DNA of 64,000 nucleotides from Laceyella putida (GCF_042665195.1 NZ_JBHTBW010000045.1:62001-126000); one strand, 5' to 3'. Positions 25,247 through 33,224 are shown, counted from the stretch's first letter. A program made the numbers and translations. The notes: generated from the sequence alone by a model not told the origin.

Positions 25247-25313
25247 CCATTTCGTTTTTCTCTTCAATCTTTCTTTTTCTCCGGTTCCTAACCGTTAGCG
25301 TGGTAGCCTTGTC

Positions 25314-25490
25314 TCACTTGGTTCCTGTGCTGCTTTGAACCGCGTATTCCCAACTCGGGAAATAATAAAGAGCACTTAGCATCAAGTCGGGGTGAGCTTG
25401 CTTCACTTTCTTTTTGCCCAGCGGTTGACCATTTTCTTCCATCTGCCTGATTTTGGCGGTCACCTCTTGCACACTGAGTGGGATTTCCAT
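25314..25490 (-). CDS. Small protein of 58 residues, unknown
   Basis: A clear short gene: ATG six to seven bases after AAGGGGGAG, 59 codons, and its own terminator 70 bp after the stop. The product starts MEIPLSVQEVTAKIRQMEEN, is lysine-rich in the middle (LGKKKVKQ) and has an aromatic motif HPDLMLSALYYFPSWEYAV near the C-terminus. It has no signal or membrane segment. I do not recognise a family. The HPxLMxxALYYFPSW motif looks like a conserved element rather than chance. It lies between ndk and aroC as a separate minus-strand unit. Confidence 0.7.
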   Translation of the reverse strand: MEIPLSVQEVTAKIRQMEENGQPLGKKKVKQAHPDLMLSALYYFPSWEYAVQSSTGTK

Positions 25491-25582
25491 CCTGACTCCC
25501 CCTTTACCGAAGTTATTATCAGTCTAGACAGAACCGGTTGAAAATAAACCGCCATTCTGTCTGTGATCTCGCAGTTTTAAAA

Positions 25583-25614
25583 GAAAAAGAGTACGGTTTG
25601 AGCCGTACTCTTTT
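25583..25614 (-). terminator. Terminator of ndk
   Basis: AAAAGAGTACGG and CCGTACTCTTTT form a perfect 12-bp stem with a T-rich tail on the minus strand, directly after the ndk stop. Confidence 0.9.
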
Positions 25615-25619
25615 GGCGA

Positions 25620-26063
25620 TTAAATCCAGCGATTGATCGTTTTTTCGTATTCGCTTACATCTTCTTGGTTAAACCACAGCGCGATTTCACGTTCCGCGCT
25701 CGTCGGAGAATCGGAACCGTGCACGATGTTCATGGAGACATTCACGCCGAAATCACCACGAATGGTTCCTGGCAGAGCATCAGCCGGATTGGTTTTGCCC
25801 ATCATTTGACGCGCAGTGGCGATCACGTTATTTCCTTGCCACACCATTGCAAAAACAGGACCGGAAGTAATAAATTCAACCAGTTCCCCAAAGAAGGGCT
25901 TTTCTTTATGTTCAGCATAGTGCTCTTCAGCCAATTCACGGGAAACGGTCATCAATTTTGCTCCGACTAACTGAAAACCTTTCTTCTCAAAACGAGAGAC
26001 AATTTCACCAATTAATCCGCGTTGCACGCCATCCGGTTTAACCATGATAAACGTTTTCTCCAT
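25620..26063 (-). CDS. ndk: Nucleoside diphosphate kinase
   Basis: Enzyme of 147 residues that balances nucleoside triphosphates through a phosphohistidine. The phosphate-accepting residue is His115 in NIVHGSDSPTSAEREI, and the nucleotide-binding Lys9 is in FIMVKPDGVQRG. The start is the ATG 7-9 bases after GGAGGAGC; an 18-residue upstream extension in the same frame has no family support. It lies 102 bp after hepT with a terminator at its end. The hepT-ndk order is that of B. subtilis. Confidence 0.97.
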   Translation of the reverse strand: MEKTFIMVKPDGVQRGLIGEIVSRFEKKGFQLVGAKLMTVSRELAEEHYAEHKEKPFFGELVEFITSGPVFAMVWQGNNVIATARQMMGKTNPADALPGTIRGDFGVNVSMNIVHGSDSPTSAEREIALWFNQEDVSEYEKTINRWI

Positions 26064-26165
26064 ACCCGTAGCTCCTCCACTTTTGCTATGTATCAAGAAC
26101 ACCCGATGCGGTGCCATGAAAAATTGTAACAGGAATGGTATGTAAACGCAACCATTCCCTGTTTT

Positions 26166-27137
26166 TCAATAAGAGCGGCGCAGGATGAATTCGGCAATCA
26201 GCTTGAGGGATTCCCGTTCAGGTGTGGCGGGCAACTTTTTCAAACAAGCAAAGGCTTTATCCATATACCTGCGGGTCAAATCCATGGTATATTCAATTCC
26301 GCCGCTTTTTCGGATCATCTCAAGGATTTCGCTTAGCGAACCCGACTCTCCCTTTGAACGCAAGTAAGCGAGAATCGATCGTTTGCATTCCTCAGACCCC
26401 TGATGCAGCGCATAAATCACCGGCAGAGTCACATTGCCCTGCTGCAAGTCACTTCCGGCGGGTTTGCCCAATGTTTTCTCATCCCCCACAAAATCAAGCA
26501 CATCATCCGTCAATTGAAAAGCCATGCCCACATAATAGCCATAAGCGGTTAAGGCGCGTTCCCATGCGGGCTTGACACCGCTGACAAGAGCGCCGAGTTG
26601 GCAACTGACCGCCATGAGCAGAGCCGTTTTTCGCTTGATGCGGCGCAAGTACTTTTTCAAGCTTTGCTGTTCACTGAACAAGTCCTGGATTTGCGCAATT
26701 TCTCCCAGACACATCCGCATAAGGGCCGTTGCCAACGTTTCCTGCAGGTGATGATTCGGTAAGTCGGTCAATTCCTTAAGCGCGCGGGCAAGAATATAAT
26801 CCCCGGTATACATGGCAATCCGGTTATCCCATTCTTCTTTGACCGTTTTGCGTCCCCGCCGCGTCGCCGCATTATCAATCACATCATCATGCACCAATGT
26901 CGCCATATGGATCAATTCCAAGGAAACCGCCACTTTTTGCAGGCGCTTCAATTCATATGAACCAAAAGATCCCGCCAATAGCACGAAAACTGGACGCATC
27001 CGTTTCCCCCCCGCTTCCAACAGGTGGGTGGAGGTCATTTGCAACGTTTCATGGTCCGTTTGAATGGAACGGGCCAACTCACGCTCAATCTGTTCTAAGT
27101 CTTTTTTTTTCTCTTCATATATTTTCTGTAGATTCAT
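26166..27137 (-). CDS. hepT: Heptaprenyl diphosphate synthase component II
   Basis: Trans-prenyltransferase subunit of 323 residues. The first aspartate-rich motif DDVID is at residues 84-88 (VHDDVIDNAATRRG), the second is QLTDDVLDFVGDE near 205-217, and the allylic substrate site is GGKRMRPV at 43-50. With HepS (component I, 30.2 kb) it makes the C35 side chain of menaquinone-7. The start is the ATG six bases after AGGGTG; a GTG nine bases earlier is possible. It closes the hepS-menG-ubiA-ubiX-mqnA-hepT operon. Confidence 0.95.
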   Translation of the reverse strand: MNLQKIYEEKKKDLEQIERELARSIQTDHETLQMTSTHLLEAGGKRMRPVFVLLAGSFGSYELKRLQKVAVSLELIHMATLVHDDVIDNAATRRGRKTVKEEWDNRIAMYTGDYILARALKELTDLPNHHLQETLATALMRMCLGEIAQIQDLFSEQQSLKKYLRRIKRKTALLMAVSCQLGALVSGVKPAWERALTAYGYYVGMAFQLTDDVLDFVGDEKTLGKPAGSDLQQGNVTLPVIYALHQGSEECKRSILAYLRSKGESGSLSEILEMIRKSGGIEYTMDLTRRYMDKAFACLKKLPATPERESLKLIAEFILRRSY

Positions 27138-27151
27138 CCACTTCACCCTAA

Positions 27152-27997
27152 TCAGCGCATGCCAAGACTTGCAGGTAAATCTAACATGCGGATTTCTACA
27201 TTGGCTGGCAACAGTCCCAAGTCTGTGGCATAACGGAAATAGGTTTCCAAGCCCCGCTTTTCCCTCTCGCCAAAATCATAAGAAAGGCCATCGTAATATT
27301 TTTGCCAGAAGGCCGGATCGCCTCCCAATTGACGCATCGCTTCTTCAATCGCCGGCCTCATGTTTTTCCGCCCTTCCGCTTTGGCCCGCATGAAGCGATG
27401 GTAGAGTTCCTCCAATTCGCTCTTGCGCGATTCGGCAATCTTGCGCCTTACCGCCCATACAGCAAACGTCATGCTCCGTCCCGTTTGCTTCATCCATTCT
27501 TCACCCAAATCGTACAACCGGTACCCCGGATGATTCCACTTGCCCATTACCGCGTCGTCACCAATCAGCAAAGCCGCATCCGCAACGCTCATCATTTCTT
27601 CTAAGGAAGGGGGCATGGTCACATAAGTCGGTTTCACCCCTGCAAACTTCTCCAGGATGATTTGGAGAAGGGCGACGGAAGAGGCCGAAGTATTGGTTAA
27701 CGCAATGGTTTTTCCGTCCAGCTCGTGCAACTGGCAACCTTTGGTGAACAGAAAAATAGAGCCAACCGGGCCCATCGCACTAATCGATAAATCGGGCATC
27801 AGCACATAATCTTCAGCGTGTTCGGCATAGGCAAAAGCGGAAATCGGCCCCATATCGATCTTCCCCAGCGCCATATTGCGGTTAAGCAGGGTTGGCACCT
27901 GACGGACCCACTCCACATTAAGCCCTCGATCGTCCAAGTAATGATATATCGGCAAGATGTTGGTAAATGCGATTTTTCCGATTCGGATCGGTTTCAT
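27152..27997 (-). CDS. mqnA: Chorismate dehydratase MqnA (futalosine menaquinone pathway)
   Basis: Periplasmic-binding-protein-fold enzyme of 281 residues that turns chorismate into 3-enolpyruvylbenzoate, the first step of the futalosine route to menaquinone. The opening MKPIRIGKIAFTNILPIYHY, the PTLLNRNMALGKIDMGPIS stretch, TNTSASSVALLQ and ALLIGDDAV are typical. It has no signal peptide, as expected for MqnA. The start overlaps the ubiX stop by four bases (ATGA). Its presence in an operon with hepS, menG and hepT shows that quinone is made by this route and not, or not only, through MenFDHCEB. Confidence 0.9.
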   Translation of the reverse strand: MKPIRIGKIAFTNILPIYHYLDDRGLNVEWVRQVPTLLNRNMALGKIDMGPISAFAYAEHAEDYVLMPDLSISAMGPVGSIFLFTKGCQLHELDGKTIALTNTSASSVALLQIILEKFAGVKPTYVTMPPSLEEMMSVADAALLIGDDAVMGKWNHPGYRLYDLGEEWMKQTGRSMTFAVWAVRRKIAESRKSELEELYHRFMRAKAEGRKNMRPAIEEAMRQLGGDPAFWQKYYDGLSYDFGEREKRGLETYFRYATDLGLLPANVEIRMLDLPASLGMR

Positions 27998-28593
27998 CGT
28001 CCACCCTCCCAACGTTGGTATAACTGATGTTCAATTGCCAGCAAATCGAGTGCTTTTCCAGCCACAAACCGCACCATCTCCTCAATGGAGGTCGGTTGGT
28101 GATAAAACGCGGGCATCGCTGGCACGATGGAGGCCCCAGAGCGGGACAATTTCAACATGTTTTCCAAATGGATGGCAGAGAGTGGCGTTTCCCGCGGAAC
28201 GATAATGAGCGGCTTGTTTTCCTTCAGCATGACATCCGCCGCCCGCTCCAGCAAATTAGACGACAGGCCATGAGCCAATTTGGCCAGCGACGCCATGGAA
28301 CATGGGGCGACGATCATGCCGTCCGTCTGGAAGGAGCCGGATGCAATCGTCGCGCCAATATCCTTGACGGGATGATAAATGAGGGTGCCCGGCAGATGCC
28401 CATAGCGCTTGGTGAAACAATGCTCCCGCTCATGCACTTCCCATCCGTGCTCTTCCATCAATACGCGCCATCCCGCTTCTGAGACAACGAGATGCACATC
28501 ATGTCCTTGCCTTAAACATTCCTCCAAAATGCATAAACCATACGGGGCGCCACTCGCCCCGGTCATCCCCAAAATCAAGCGTTTGTGACTCAT
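27994..28593 (-). CDS. UbiX-like flavin prenyltransferase
   Basis: Flavoprotein of 199 residues that makes prenylated FMN for UbiD-type decarboxylases. Visible motifs are LGMTGASGAPYGL at the N-terminus, SGSFQTDGMIVAPCSMASLA around 85-104 and LIIVPRETPLSAIHLENML around 129-147. In futalosine-pathway organisms a UbiX/UbiD pair (MqnQ/MqnL-type) removes the carboxylate of the naphthoate intermediate, so this gene probably serves that step. It overlaps mqnA and ubiA by four bases each, so it is tightly coupled. The UbiD partner is not in the window. Confidence 0.88.
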   Translation of the reverse strand: MSHKRLILGMTGASGAPYGLCILEECLRQGHDVHLVVSEAGWRVLMEEHGWEVHEREHCFTKRYGHLPGTLIYHPVKDIGATIASGSFQTDGMIVAPCSMASLAKLAHGLSSNLLERAADVMLKENKPLIIVPRETPLSAIHLENMLKLSRSGASIVPAMPAFYHQPTSIEEMVRFVAGKALDLLAIEHQLYQRWEGGR

Positions 28594-29459
28594 AACAACA
28601 CATCCAATATGGTAAATACGAAAATCAAGACACTCAACACACCATTCATGGTGAAAAAGGCTGTATTTAAGCGGGATAAATCATTTGGTTTCACAATCGC
28701 ATGCTCATAAATCAATATGGCGATGGCAATCGCTACCCCGATCGCATACCACAGGCCGAGCGTGGTCATAAAAATCAGCGCAATCAAGCCTATCGCCGTC
28801 CCCACGTGCATCAGCCCGGAAATCCATAACGCCGCCGTGATGCCAAAACGGGACGGGATCGAGAACAAACGCTCATTTTGATCAAACTCAACGTCTTGAC
28901 AAGCATAAATGACATCAAAACCGCCAATCCATAATGCCACGGTCAAATAAAGGACGATCGATGTCAGGTCGATTTGCGCAGTCGTTGCCACCCAACCGCC
29001 CATCGCCCCCAGAGCGCTTGACAAGCCACAGAAAAAGTGACATGTCCAGGTAAAACGTTTGGTATAAGAATAAAACATAAGGAAAAACACCGCGAGGGGC
29101 AGGCATTTGACAGCCAGCATATTCAATTGGAACGCCGCCACAAACAACAATGCGAAGGAAACAACGACAAACCCCCATACAAACGGGACGGTAACCAAAC
29201 CTGCTGGAATGGCCCGATTTTTGGTGCGGGGGTTTTTAGCGTCGATATGTCGGTCAATCAAACGGTTTAAGGCCATTGCGGCACTGCGCGCACCCACCAT
29301 CGCCAAGGTGATCCAACCGATTTCCGCCCAGCTGGGGAGATGCCCACGCACTTCCAGGCTACCTAGTACAGCCCCCATATAAGCAAATGGCAGGGCAAAA
29401 ATGGTGTGCTCAAACTTGATCATCTCCAACACGACTTTTAATTTCTGTACCAAGTTCAT
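28590..29459 (-). CDS. UbiA-family prenyltransferase (menaquinone, MqnP-type)
   Basis: Membrane prenyltransferase of 289 residues with eight to nine helices. The first aspartate motif ALNRLIDRHIDAKNPRT is near residue 65, and the second, DVIYACQDVEFDQNE, near 180. It attaches the heptaprenyl chain to the naphthoate intermediate at the inner face of the membrane. The neighbours mqnA and ubiX indicate the futalosine-type substrate (6-carboxy-1,4-dihydroxynaphthoate) rather than the MenA substrate; that is inference. The start is the ATG after GGAAGATGGTAGG. An upstream in-frame start overlaps menG and is less likely. Confidence 0.87.
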   Translation of the reverse strand: MNLVQKLKVVLEMIKFEHTIFALPFAYMGAVLGSLEVRGHLPSWAEIGWITLAMVGARSAAMALNRLIDRHIDAKNPRTKNRAIPAGLVTVPFVWGFVVVSFALLFVAAFQLNMLAVKCLPLAVFFLMFYSYTKRFTWTCHFFCGLSSALGAMGGWVATTAQIDLTSIVLYLTVALWIGGFDVIYACQDVEFDQNERLFSIPSRFGITAALWISGLMHVGTAIGLIALIFMTTLGLWYAIGVAIAIAILIYEHAIVKPNDLSRLNTAFFTMNGVLSVLIFVFTILDVLL

Positions 29460-29478
29460 CCTACCATCTTCCTTCATT

Positions 29479-30204
29479 TCATCTATCATCCGCTGATTTA
29501 CGCCCGATGTGCAGTGCCGTGATTCCGCCAGTCAGCGGATACACCTCCACATCGATCAAACCCACTTCTTCCCTCATGATTCGAGCCAATTCCATGTAAT
29601 CCGGAAAATGGATCAGGGATTCCGGCAACCAGCGATATTGTTCATATCGATTGGCAAAAAGTTTGCCTAACCATGGTAAAATTCGTTCAAAATAAAGAAA
29701 GTACACCGCGCGAAACGGTGGCCACGTCGGTTTGGACAACTCCAACGAAACGATTTGCCCGCCTGGCTTGACGACCCGTTTCATCTCCTTTAACACTTGC
29801 ACCAGATCAGGCACATTGCGAAGAGCGAAACCAATCGTCGCGTGATCAAAGCTATGATCGGGAAACGGCAGTTGCATCGCATTTCCCTCAACCAGTTCGA
29901 CCCGCTGCTCCAATCCTTTTTCGGACAATTTCGCCTGCGCGACCTGCAGCATATTGGCGCTGAAGTCGAGCCCCACCACTCGACCCGTATGCGAAGCTTC
30001 AGCGAGCGCGATCGCCCAATCTCCTGTGCCGCAACATACATCGATGGCCGTATCGCCCGGTTTGACTGCCATCTTTTTCATGGTGAACTTGCGCCAACGC
30101 TTGTGCTGATAGAAGCTTAGCAAAGTATTCATGCGATCATAATCTTTGGCGATGCTTTCAAATACCTGCAGGACAAATGTCGCTTTATCCGTTTTTTCTT
30201 TCAT
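29479..30204 (-). CDS. menG: Demethylmenaquinone methyltransferase
   Basis: SAM-dependent methyltransferase of 241 residues, last step of menaquinone synthesis. The SAM-binding motif I is TAIDVCCGTGDWAIALAE near residue 57. The UbiE/MenG signatures are YDRMNTLLSFYQHKRWR at the N-terminus and RVVKPGGQIVSLELSKP in the middle. The start is the ATG 11 bases after GGGAG; a GTG 12 bp upstream overlaps that site. It lies 35 bp after hepS and 19 bp before ubiA. In B. subtilis the order hepS-menG-hepT is uninterrupted; here three genes are inserted after menG. Confidence 0.94.
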   Translation of the reverse strand: MKEKTDKATFVLQVFESIAKDYDRMNTLLSFYQHKRWRKFTMKKMAVKPGDTAIDVCCGTGDWAIALAEASHTGRVVGLDFSANMLQVAQAKLSEKGLEQRVELVEGNAMQLPFPDHSFDHATIGFALRNVPDLVQVLKEMKRVVKPGGQIVSLELSKPTWPPFRAVYFLYFERILPWLGKLFANRYEQYRWLPESLIHFPDYMELARIMREEVGLIDVEVYPLTGGITALHIGRKSADDR

Positions 30205-30239
30205 CCTCTTGTCCACTCCCTTTCACCGCTCAGCTGGCT

Positions 30240-30959
30240 TTAAGTGAAAGGCATTGCCTCACTTATCAGGATATTGAGCTCATTTTGGATGGGTGGGTCC
30301 GCCAGTTCTGCACTCGCCTTATTGAGGCGCTCTGAGGTGTTTTTGATCCACTCCACCTCTGCTTCCGTTTCGAACGAGTCCCATCCGCATTTGACATCAT
30401 AGAGCACCATCAGATCCATCACGATGTTACGCCATACCGTCGGCTTTTCCAGATCCACATGAAAAAAATCGGCTAGCGCTGCCAGAAGTCCACCCGATAT
30501 CTCTCGCAACATCTCCCATTCTTCCACCTTTGAAGCAAAAGTGCCTTGTGCCATGTGATAGGTCATTTTCTTTTCGTTCATGCGGCTGACCGCTTGAGAA
30601 AGGTAAGAAATGCCTTTCATCTCCTGATGCTTGGCCAGTTGTTGATAAAATACACTGCTAAAATAATCTCCCGTAAGAACATATAATTGCTGTTTACGAT
30701 GCTCATCAGGATCTGTTTGCGACTGAATGGAAACGGTCTCATGCATCACTTGTCCCATATCGAGCAGCGTGACCGCAACCGTATATAAACGTGCCCGTTC
30801 TTCAGGCACATGCAGCGATTTAAGCATTAACCGCAAAACACGCACAAAAAAAACAGGGATCGTGGGTCTCCCAATCATTTGTTTCACATACGAATGTGTG
30901 GTTAAACCATCAATCGTATTTAAAATCCATTTTAGTTCATCATTATGTATGGACGACAT
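30240..30959 (-). CDS. hepS: Heptaprenyl diphosphate synthase component I
   Basis: Protein of 239 residues, the non-catalytic, chain-length-determining partner of HepT. It is helical, with MLKSLHVPEERARLYTVAV, VLTGDYFSSVFYQQLAKHQ and ISYLSQAVSRMNEKKM, which match the HepS family. There are no DDxxD motifs, as expected. The start is the ATG 7-8 bases after GGGGGAA; a 12-residue upstream extension is not supported. It lies before menG in the same transcript, as in B. subtilis. Confidence 0.88.
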   Translation of the reverse strand: MSSIHNDELKWILNTIDGLTTHSYVKQMIGRPTIPVFFVRVLRLMLKSLHVPEERARLYTVAVTLLDMGQVMHETVSIQSQTDPDEHRKQQLYVLTGDYFSSVFYQQLAKHQEMKGISYLSQAVSRMNEKKMTYHMAQGTFASKVEEWEMLREISGGLLAALADFFHVDLEKPTVWRNIVMDLMVLYDVKCGWDSFETEAEVEWIKNTSERLNKASAELADPPIQNELNILISEAMPFT

Positions 30960-31056
30960 GCAAACGTTCCCCCAAAAACCACAAAGTTCAGGCACTGCGA
31001 ATAGTATACCATACTTTTTATTAGGATAGGCATGCTTCCATTGTTTTCCCTATTCT

Positions 31057-31545
31057 CTAATTCATTGGCGAAAACGTGGTGATTGTGGCCAATTTTTTTA
31101 ATCTCTCCCATGCCCGGATATCATGTCCATCCCCCAAGTTGGCCTTTTCCACGCGTGATCGCTCCGCCTCCAGCAATGCCGCTGTTCGGTCTTGAAAATG
31201 AACGAGCACCTGAAGCTGATTCACATTGTTCGTCTCGCTGAACACCTGGATAATCAAATGAATCATAGCTTGATGGCCTTGTTCCGAGTTCGCCAGGGAA
31301 GCCAACTCGATAAACAGGGTATCCCTATAAAGGTCCGCTCGTTTGAGTTCGGTTTGCACTGCGGATTGATCAAGAAAATGGGCGAGTGACTTCTCGGTGA
31401 GCGGTTCTCGGGCCACATGATGAAAAACAGCGACATCCTCTGTTGGTTCCCCTGTGCTCCAAAGCGTGGGAACGAGTGAGATCGTCGCTGCTAACATGGC
31501 TGAACACACTGAGACGGCCAACATCCGCACAGCTAATGCTTTCAC
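31057..31545 (-). CDS. Uncharacterised exported protein between mtrB and hepS
   Basis: Protein of 162 residues starting at a GTG seven bases after AAAGGAGG. An N-terminal hydrophobic segment (VRMLAVSVCSAMLAATISLV) looks like a signal peptide or anchor. The rest is soluble and helical with many Glu, Gln and Leu residues (FSETNNVNQLQVLVHFQDRT). I do not recognise a family. In B. subtilis mtrB and hepS are adjacent, so this gene is an insertion in a conserved order. Spacing is 60 bp from mtrB and 97 bp to hepS, so co-transcription is likely. Confidence 0.65.
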   Translation of the reverse strand: MKALAVRMLAVSVCSAMLAATISLVPTLWSTGEPTEDVAVFHHVAREPLTEKSLAHFLDQSAVQTELKRADLYRDTLFIELASLANSEQGHQAMIHLIIQVFSETNNVNQLQVLVHFQDRTAALLEAERSRVEKANLGDGHDIRAWERLKKLATITTFSPMN

Positions 31546-31605
31546 GCTTCATCCTCCTTTAACTCCCCTTGTCACCATTTTACAAAGGGAGGAGAAGAAA
31601 CATGC

Positions 31606-31827
31606 TTATTCGCTTTCCGTGTCAACCGTGCCAAACGGTGTGATAATCGTGGCTTTGCCGCGCACTTTTATGGCCGAGGTATGTTCGGTAAACTGCGCGA
31701 TCATGACTTCACCTTTGTCCAATTTCTCAGAATGGTGAAATCGGGTGTCTTTTCCACGTGTCAGACCAATGACGTTGACACCGTTTTCTTTTGCTTTAAT
31801 CAAAACATAATCAACCGATCCCTGCAC
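31606..31827 (-). CDS. mtrB: Tryptophan RNA-binding attenuation protein TRAP
   Basis: RNA-binding protein of 73 residues that forms an 11-subunit ring and, with tryptophan bound, wraps GAG/UAG repeats. The RNA-contacting residues are all present: Lys35, Lys54 and Arg56 (HHSEKLDKGE and AIKVRGKA, equal to Lys37, Lys56 and Arg58 of B. subtilis TRAP). The tryptophan-site residues Thr23, Thr28, Gln45, Thr47 and His49 are also present. The start is a GTG after AAGGGAGGGG. The obvious target is the trpE leader at 22.6 kb. Unlike B. subtilis, it is separated from folE by a tRNA gene and a terminator. Confidence 0.96.
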   Translation of the reverse strand: MQGSVDYVLIKAKENGVNVIGLTRGKDTRFHHSEKLDKGEVMIAQFTEHTSAIKVRGKATIITPFGTVDTESE

Positions 31828-31861
31828 TCCTAACCCCTCCCTTTTCTGTTATTTTTTTATA

Positions 31862-31891
31862 TTTTAACATGGAAGTCCCCGCTTAATGCAA
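31862..31891 (-). promoter_or_regulatory. Possible sigma-A promoter of mtrB
   Basis: TTGCAT (31891-31886) and TTAAAA (31867-31862) are 18 bp apart on the minus strand, directly after the tRNA terminator, where mtrB needs its own promoter. Weak -10. Confidence 0.35.
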
Positions 31892-31895
31892 TGAA

Positions 31896-31923
31896 AAAGA
31901 CCCTTCCATGAGGAAGGGTCTTT
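31896..31923 (-). terminator. Terminator after tRNA-Pro
   Basis: AAAGACCCTTCC and GGAAGGGTCTTT form a perfect 12-bp stem with a four-base loop. The minus strand continues TTCATT. Confidence 0.85.
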
Positions 31924-31927
31924 GATT

Positions 31928-32004
31928 TGGTCGGGCTAGCCAGATTTGAACTGACGACCTCTTGCGCCCCATGCAAGCGCGCTACCAAGCTGCGCCATAG
32001 CCCG
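31928..32004 (-). tRNA. tRNA-Pro (anticodon GGG)
   Basis: The minus strand gives a complete 77-nt cloverleaf. The acceptor stem is CGGGCTA paired with TAGCCCG, the D arm contains GCGCAGCTTGGTAGCGC, and the anticodon arm is CTTGC-ATGGGGC-GCAAG, so the anticodon is GGG. The T loop is GTTCAAATC, the discriminator base is A, and the 3' CCA is encoded. It reads proline codons CCC and CCU. It lies alone between folE and mtrB, directly before a strong terminator. No other tRNA gene was seen in the window. Confidence 0.95.
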
Positions 32005-32072
32005 ATAACTATGCAATTGCGCATCGGCAATTATGAGTATATAACGCGCTCGCAAATGTGTCAAGGTTTTTT

Positions 32073-32636
32073 TTATTTTAATCCGATTAAGCTGAGGGCC
32101 TCCGCTCTGGCAGCTGAATCCTCGGCAAACACACCACGCACCGCCGATGTAATCGTCTTGGAACCCGGTTTTTTCACGCCTCGCATGGTCATGCACATAT
32201 GCTCCGCCTCCACAACAACGATCACCCCATGGGGATCCAAGGTCTCCACAATGGAGTCAGCCACCGTCGCCGTAATCCGCTCTTGCAACTGAGGGCGTCT
32301 GGTCACCGCATCAACCGCACGCGCCAATTTGCTTAACCCGGTGACACGGCCTCCGCGCGGAATGTACCCGACATGGGCTTTGCCGAAAAAAGGTACCAAA
32401 TGATGCTCACAGGTGGAGAAGAATGGGATATCTTTCACAAGCACAAGCTCTTCATGATCTTCTCCAAATACCACCGAAAAATGTTCCTTGGGATCCTGAT
32501 TCAAACCGGAAAAGATTTCGGCATACATGCGTGCCACACGAGCGGGTGTATCTAACAAACCTTCGCGGTTTGGGTCTTCGCCAATCGCTTCCAAAATCAT
32601 GCGCACAGCTTCTTCTATTTTGCGATGATCAACCAT
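32073..32636 (-). CDS. folE: GTP cyclohydrolase I
   Basis: Zinc enzyme of 187 residues that starts folate synthesis by converting GTP to dihydroneopterin triphosphate. The metal and substrate site STCEHHLVPFFGKAHVGY is near residues 70-88 and the second Cys is in EAEHMCMTMRGVKKPGS near 144. Full length. The start is the ATG 8-9 bases after GGAGGA; another ATG five codons upstream overlaps this site. In B. subtilis (mtrA) it forms an operon with mtrB; here tRNA-Pro and a terminator lie between them. Confidence 0.96.
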   Translation of the reverse strand: MVDHRKIEEAVRMILEAIGEDPNREGLLDTPARVARMYAEIFSGLNQDPKEHFSVVFGEDHEELVLVKDIPFFSTCEHHLVPFFGKAHVGYIPRGGRVTGLSKLARAVDAVTRRPQLQERITATVADSIVETLDPHGVIVVVEAEHMCMTMRGVKKPGSKTITSAVRGVFAEDSAARAEALSLIGLK

Positions 32637-32705
32637 TCCTTGTTCCTCCATCCACTAGCTTCACTTTGTTTATATTCTTAACAACTATAAACATGCTATT
32701 GTAAC

Positions 32706-32711
32706 ATTATA
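32706..32711 (-). promoter_or_regulatory. Extended -10 element upstream of folE
   Basis: TGGTATAAT on the minus strand gives a perfect TATAAT with a TG extension, about 70 bp before the folE start and just after the hbs terminator. No good -35 is seen. Confidence 0.45.
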
Positions 32712-32741
32712 CCACAATTACCGAATGGATAAGCGTAAAAG

Positions 32742-32767
32742 AAAAAGGCCTCAGTGGAGGCCTTTTT
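32742..32767 (-). terminator. Terminator of hbs
   Basis: AAAAAGGCCTC and GAGGCCTTTTT form an 11-bp stem with a four-base loop, followed by a short T-poor stretch on the minus strand. Confidence 0.85.
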
Positions 32768-32810
32768 AGCAGGTCTTTCCTATGTAAAACAATGTGATAA
32801 AGAATCCTGC

Positions 32811-33086
32811 TTACTTGTTTACTTCTTCTTTCAATTGCTTACCAGGTTTGAAAACTGGTGCTTTCGTTGCAGGAATATCAATTTCTTCACCAGTTTGTGG
32901 GTTACGACCTTTGCGGGCAGCACGCTCACGCACTTCGAAGTTTCCAAAGCCGATAAGTTGCACTTTGTCACCCGTGCGCAGGGCTTCGGTGATCGCTTCG
33001 AATACAGCTTCCACAGATTTTGCCGCGTCTTTTTTGGTCATTTGAGTAGCTTCGGCTACTTTATTGATTAGTTCGGTTTTATTCAT
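32811..33086 (-). CDS. hbs: DNA-binding protein HU
   Basis: Histone-like protein of 91 residues that bends DNA and compacts the nucleoid as a dimer. The sequence MNKTELINKVAEATQMTKKD, the GFGNFEVRERAARKGRNPQT arm region and the Pro-containing tip (IDIPATKAP) are classic HU. The start is the ATG seven bases after AGGAGG. It lies between spoIVA and folE/mtrB as in B. subtilis, with its own promoter and terminator. Codon choice suggests high expression. Confidence 0.98.
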   Translation of the reverse strand: MNKTELINKVAEATQMTKKDAAKSVEAVFEAITEALRTGDKVQLIGFGNFEVRERAARKGRNPQTGEEIDIPATKAPVFKPGKQLKEEVNK

Positions 33087-33165
33087 AACCGCACCTCCTA
33101 AAACATCCACAACTATCGCTTTTTAAGCGATCCGCGAAAGAGGATTCTTTGCGCGGGACAATCCT

Positions 33166-33194
33166 ATACTAATATAGACTTCTAGGAAGTTCAA
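33166..33194 (-). promoter_or_regulatory. Sigma-A promoter of hbs
   Basis: TTGAAC (33194-33189) and TAGTAT (33171-33166) are 17 bp apart on the minus strand. The leader of about 75 nt contains a small hairpin TCGCTT...AAGCGA. Confidence 0.5.
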
Positions 33195-33224
33195 GAGAAT
33201 CTTTGCGATTTCTCTATTCTGAAA

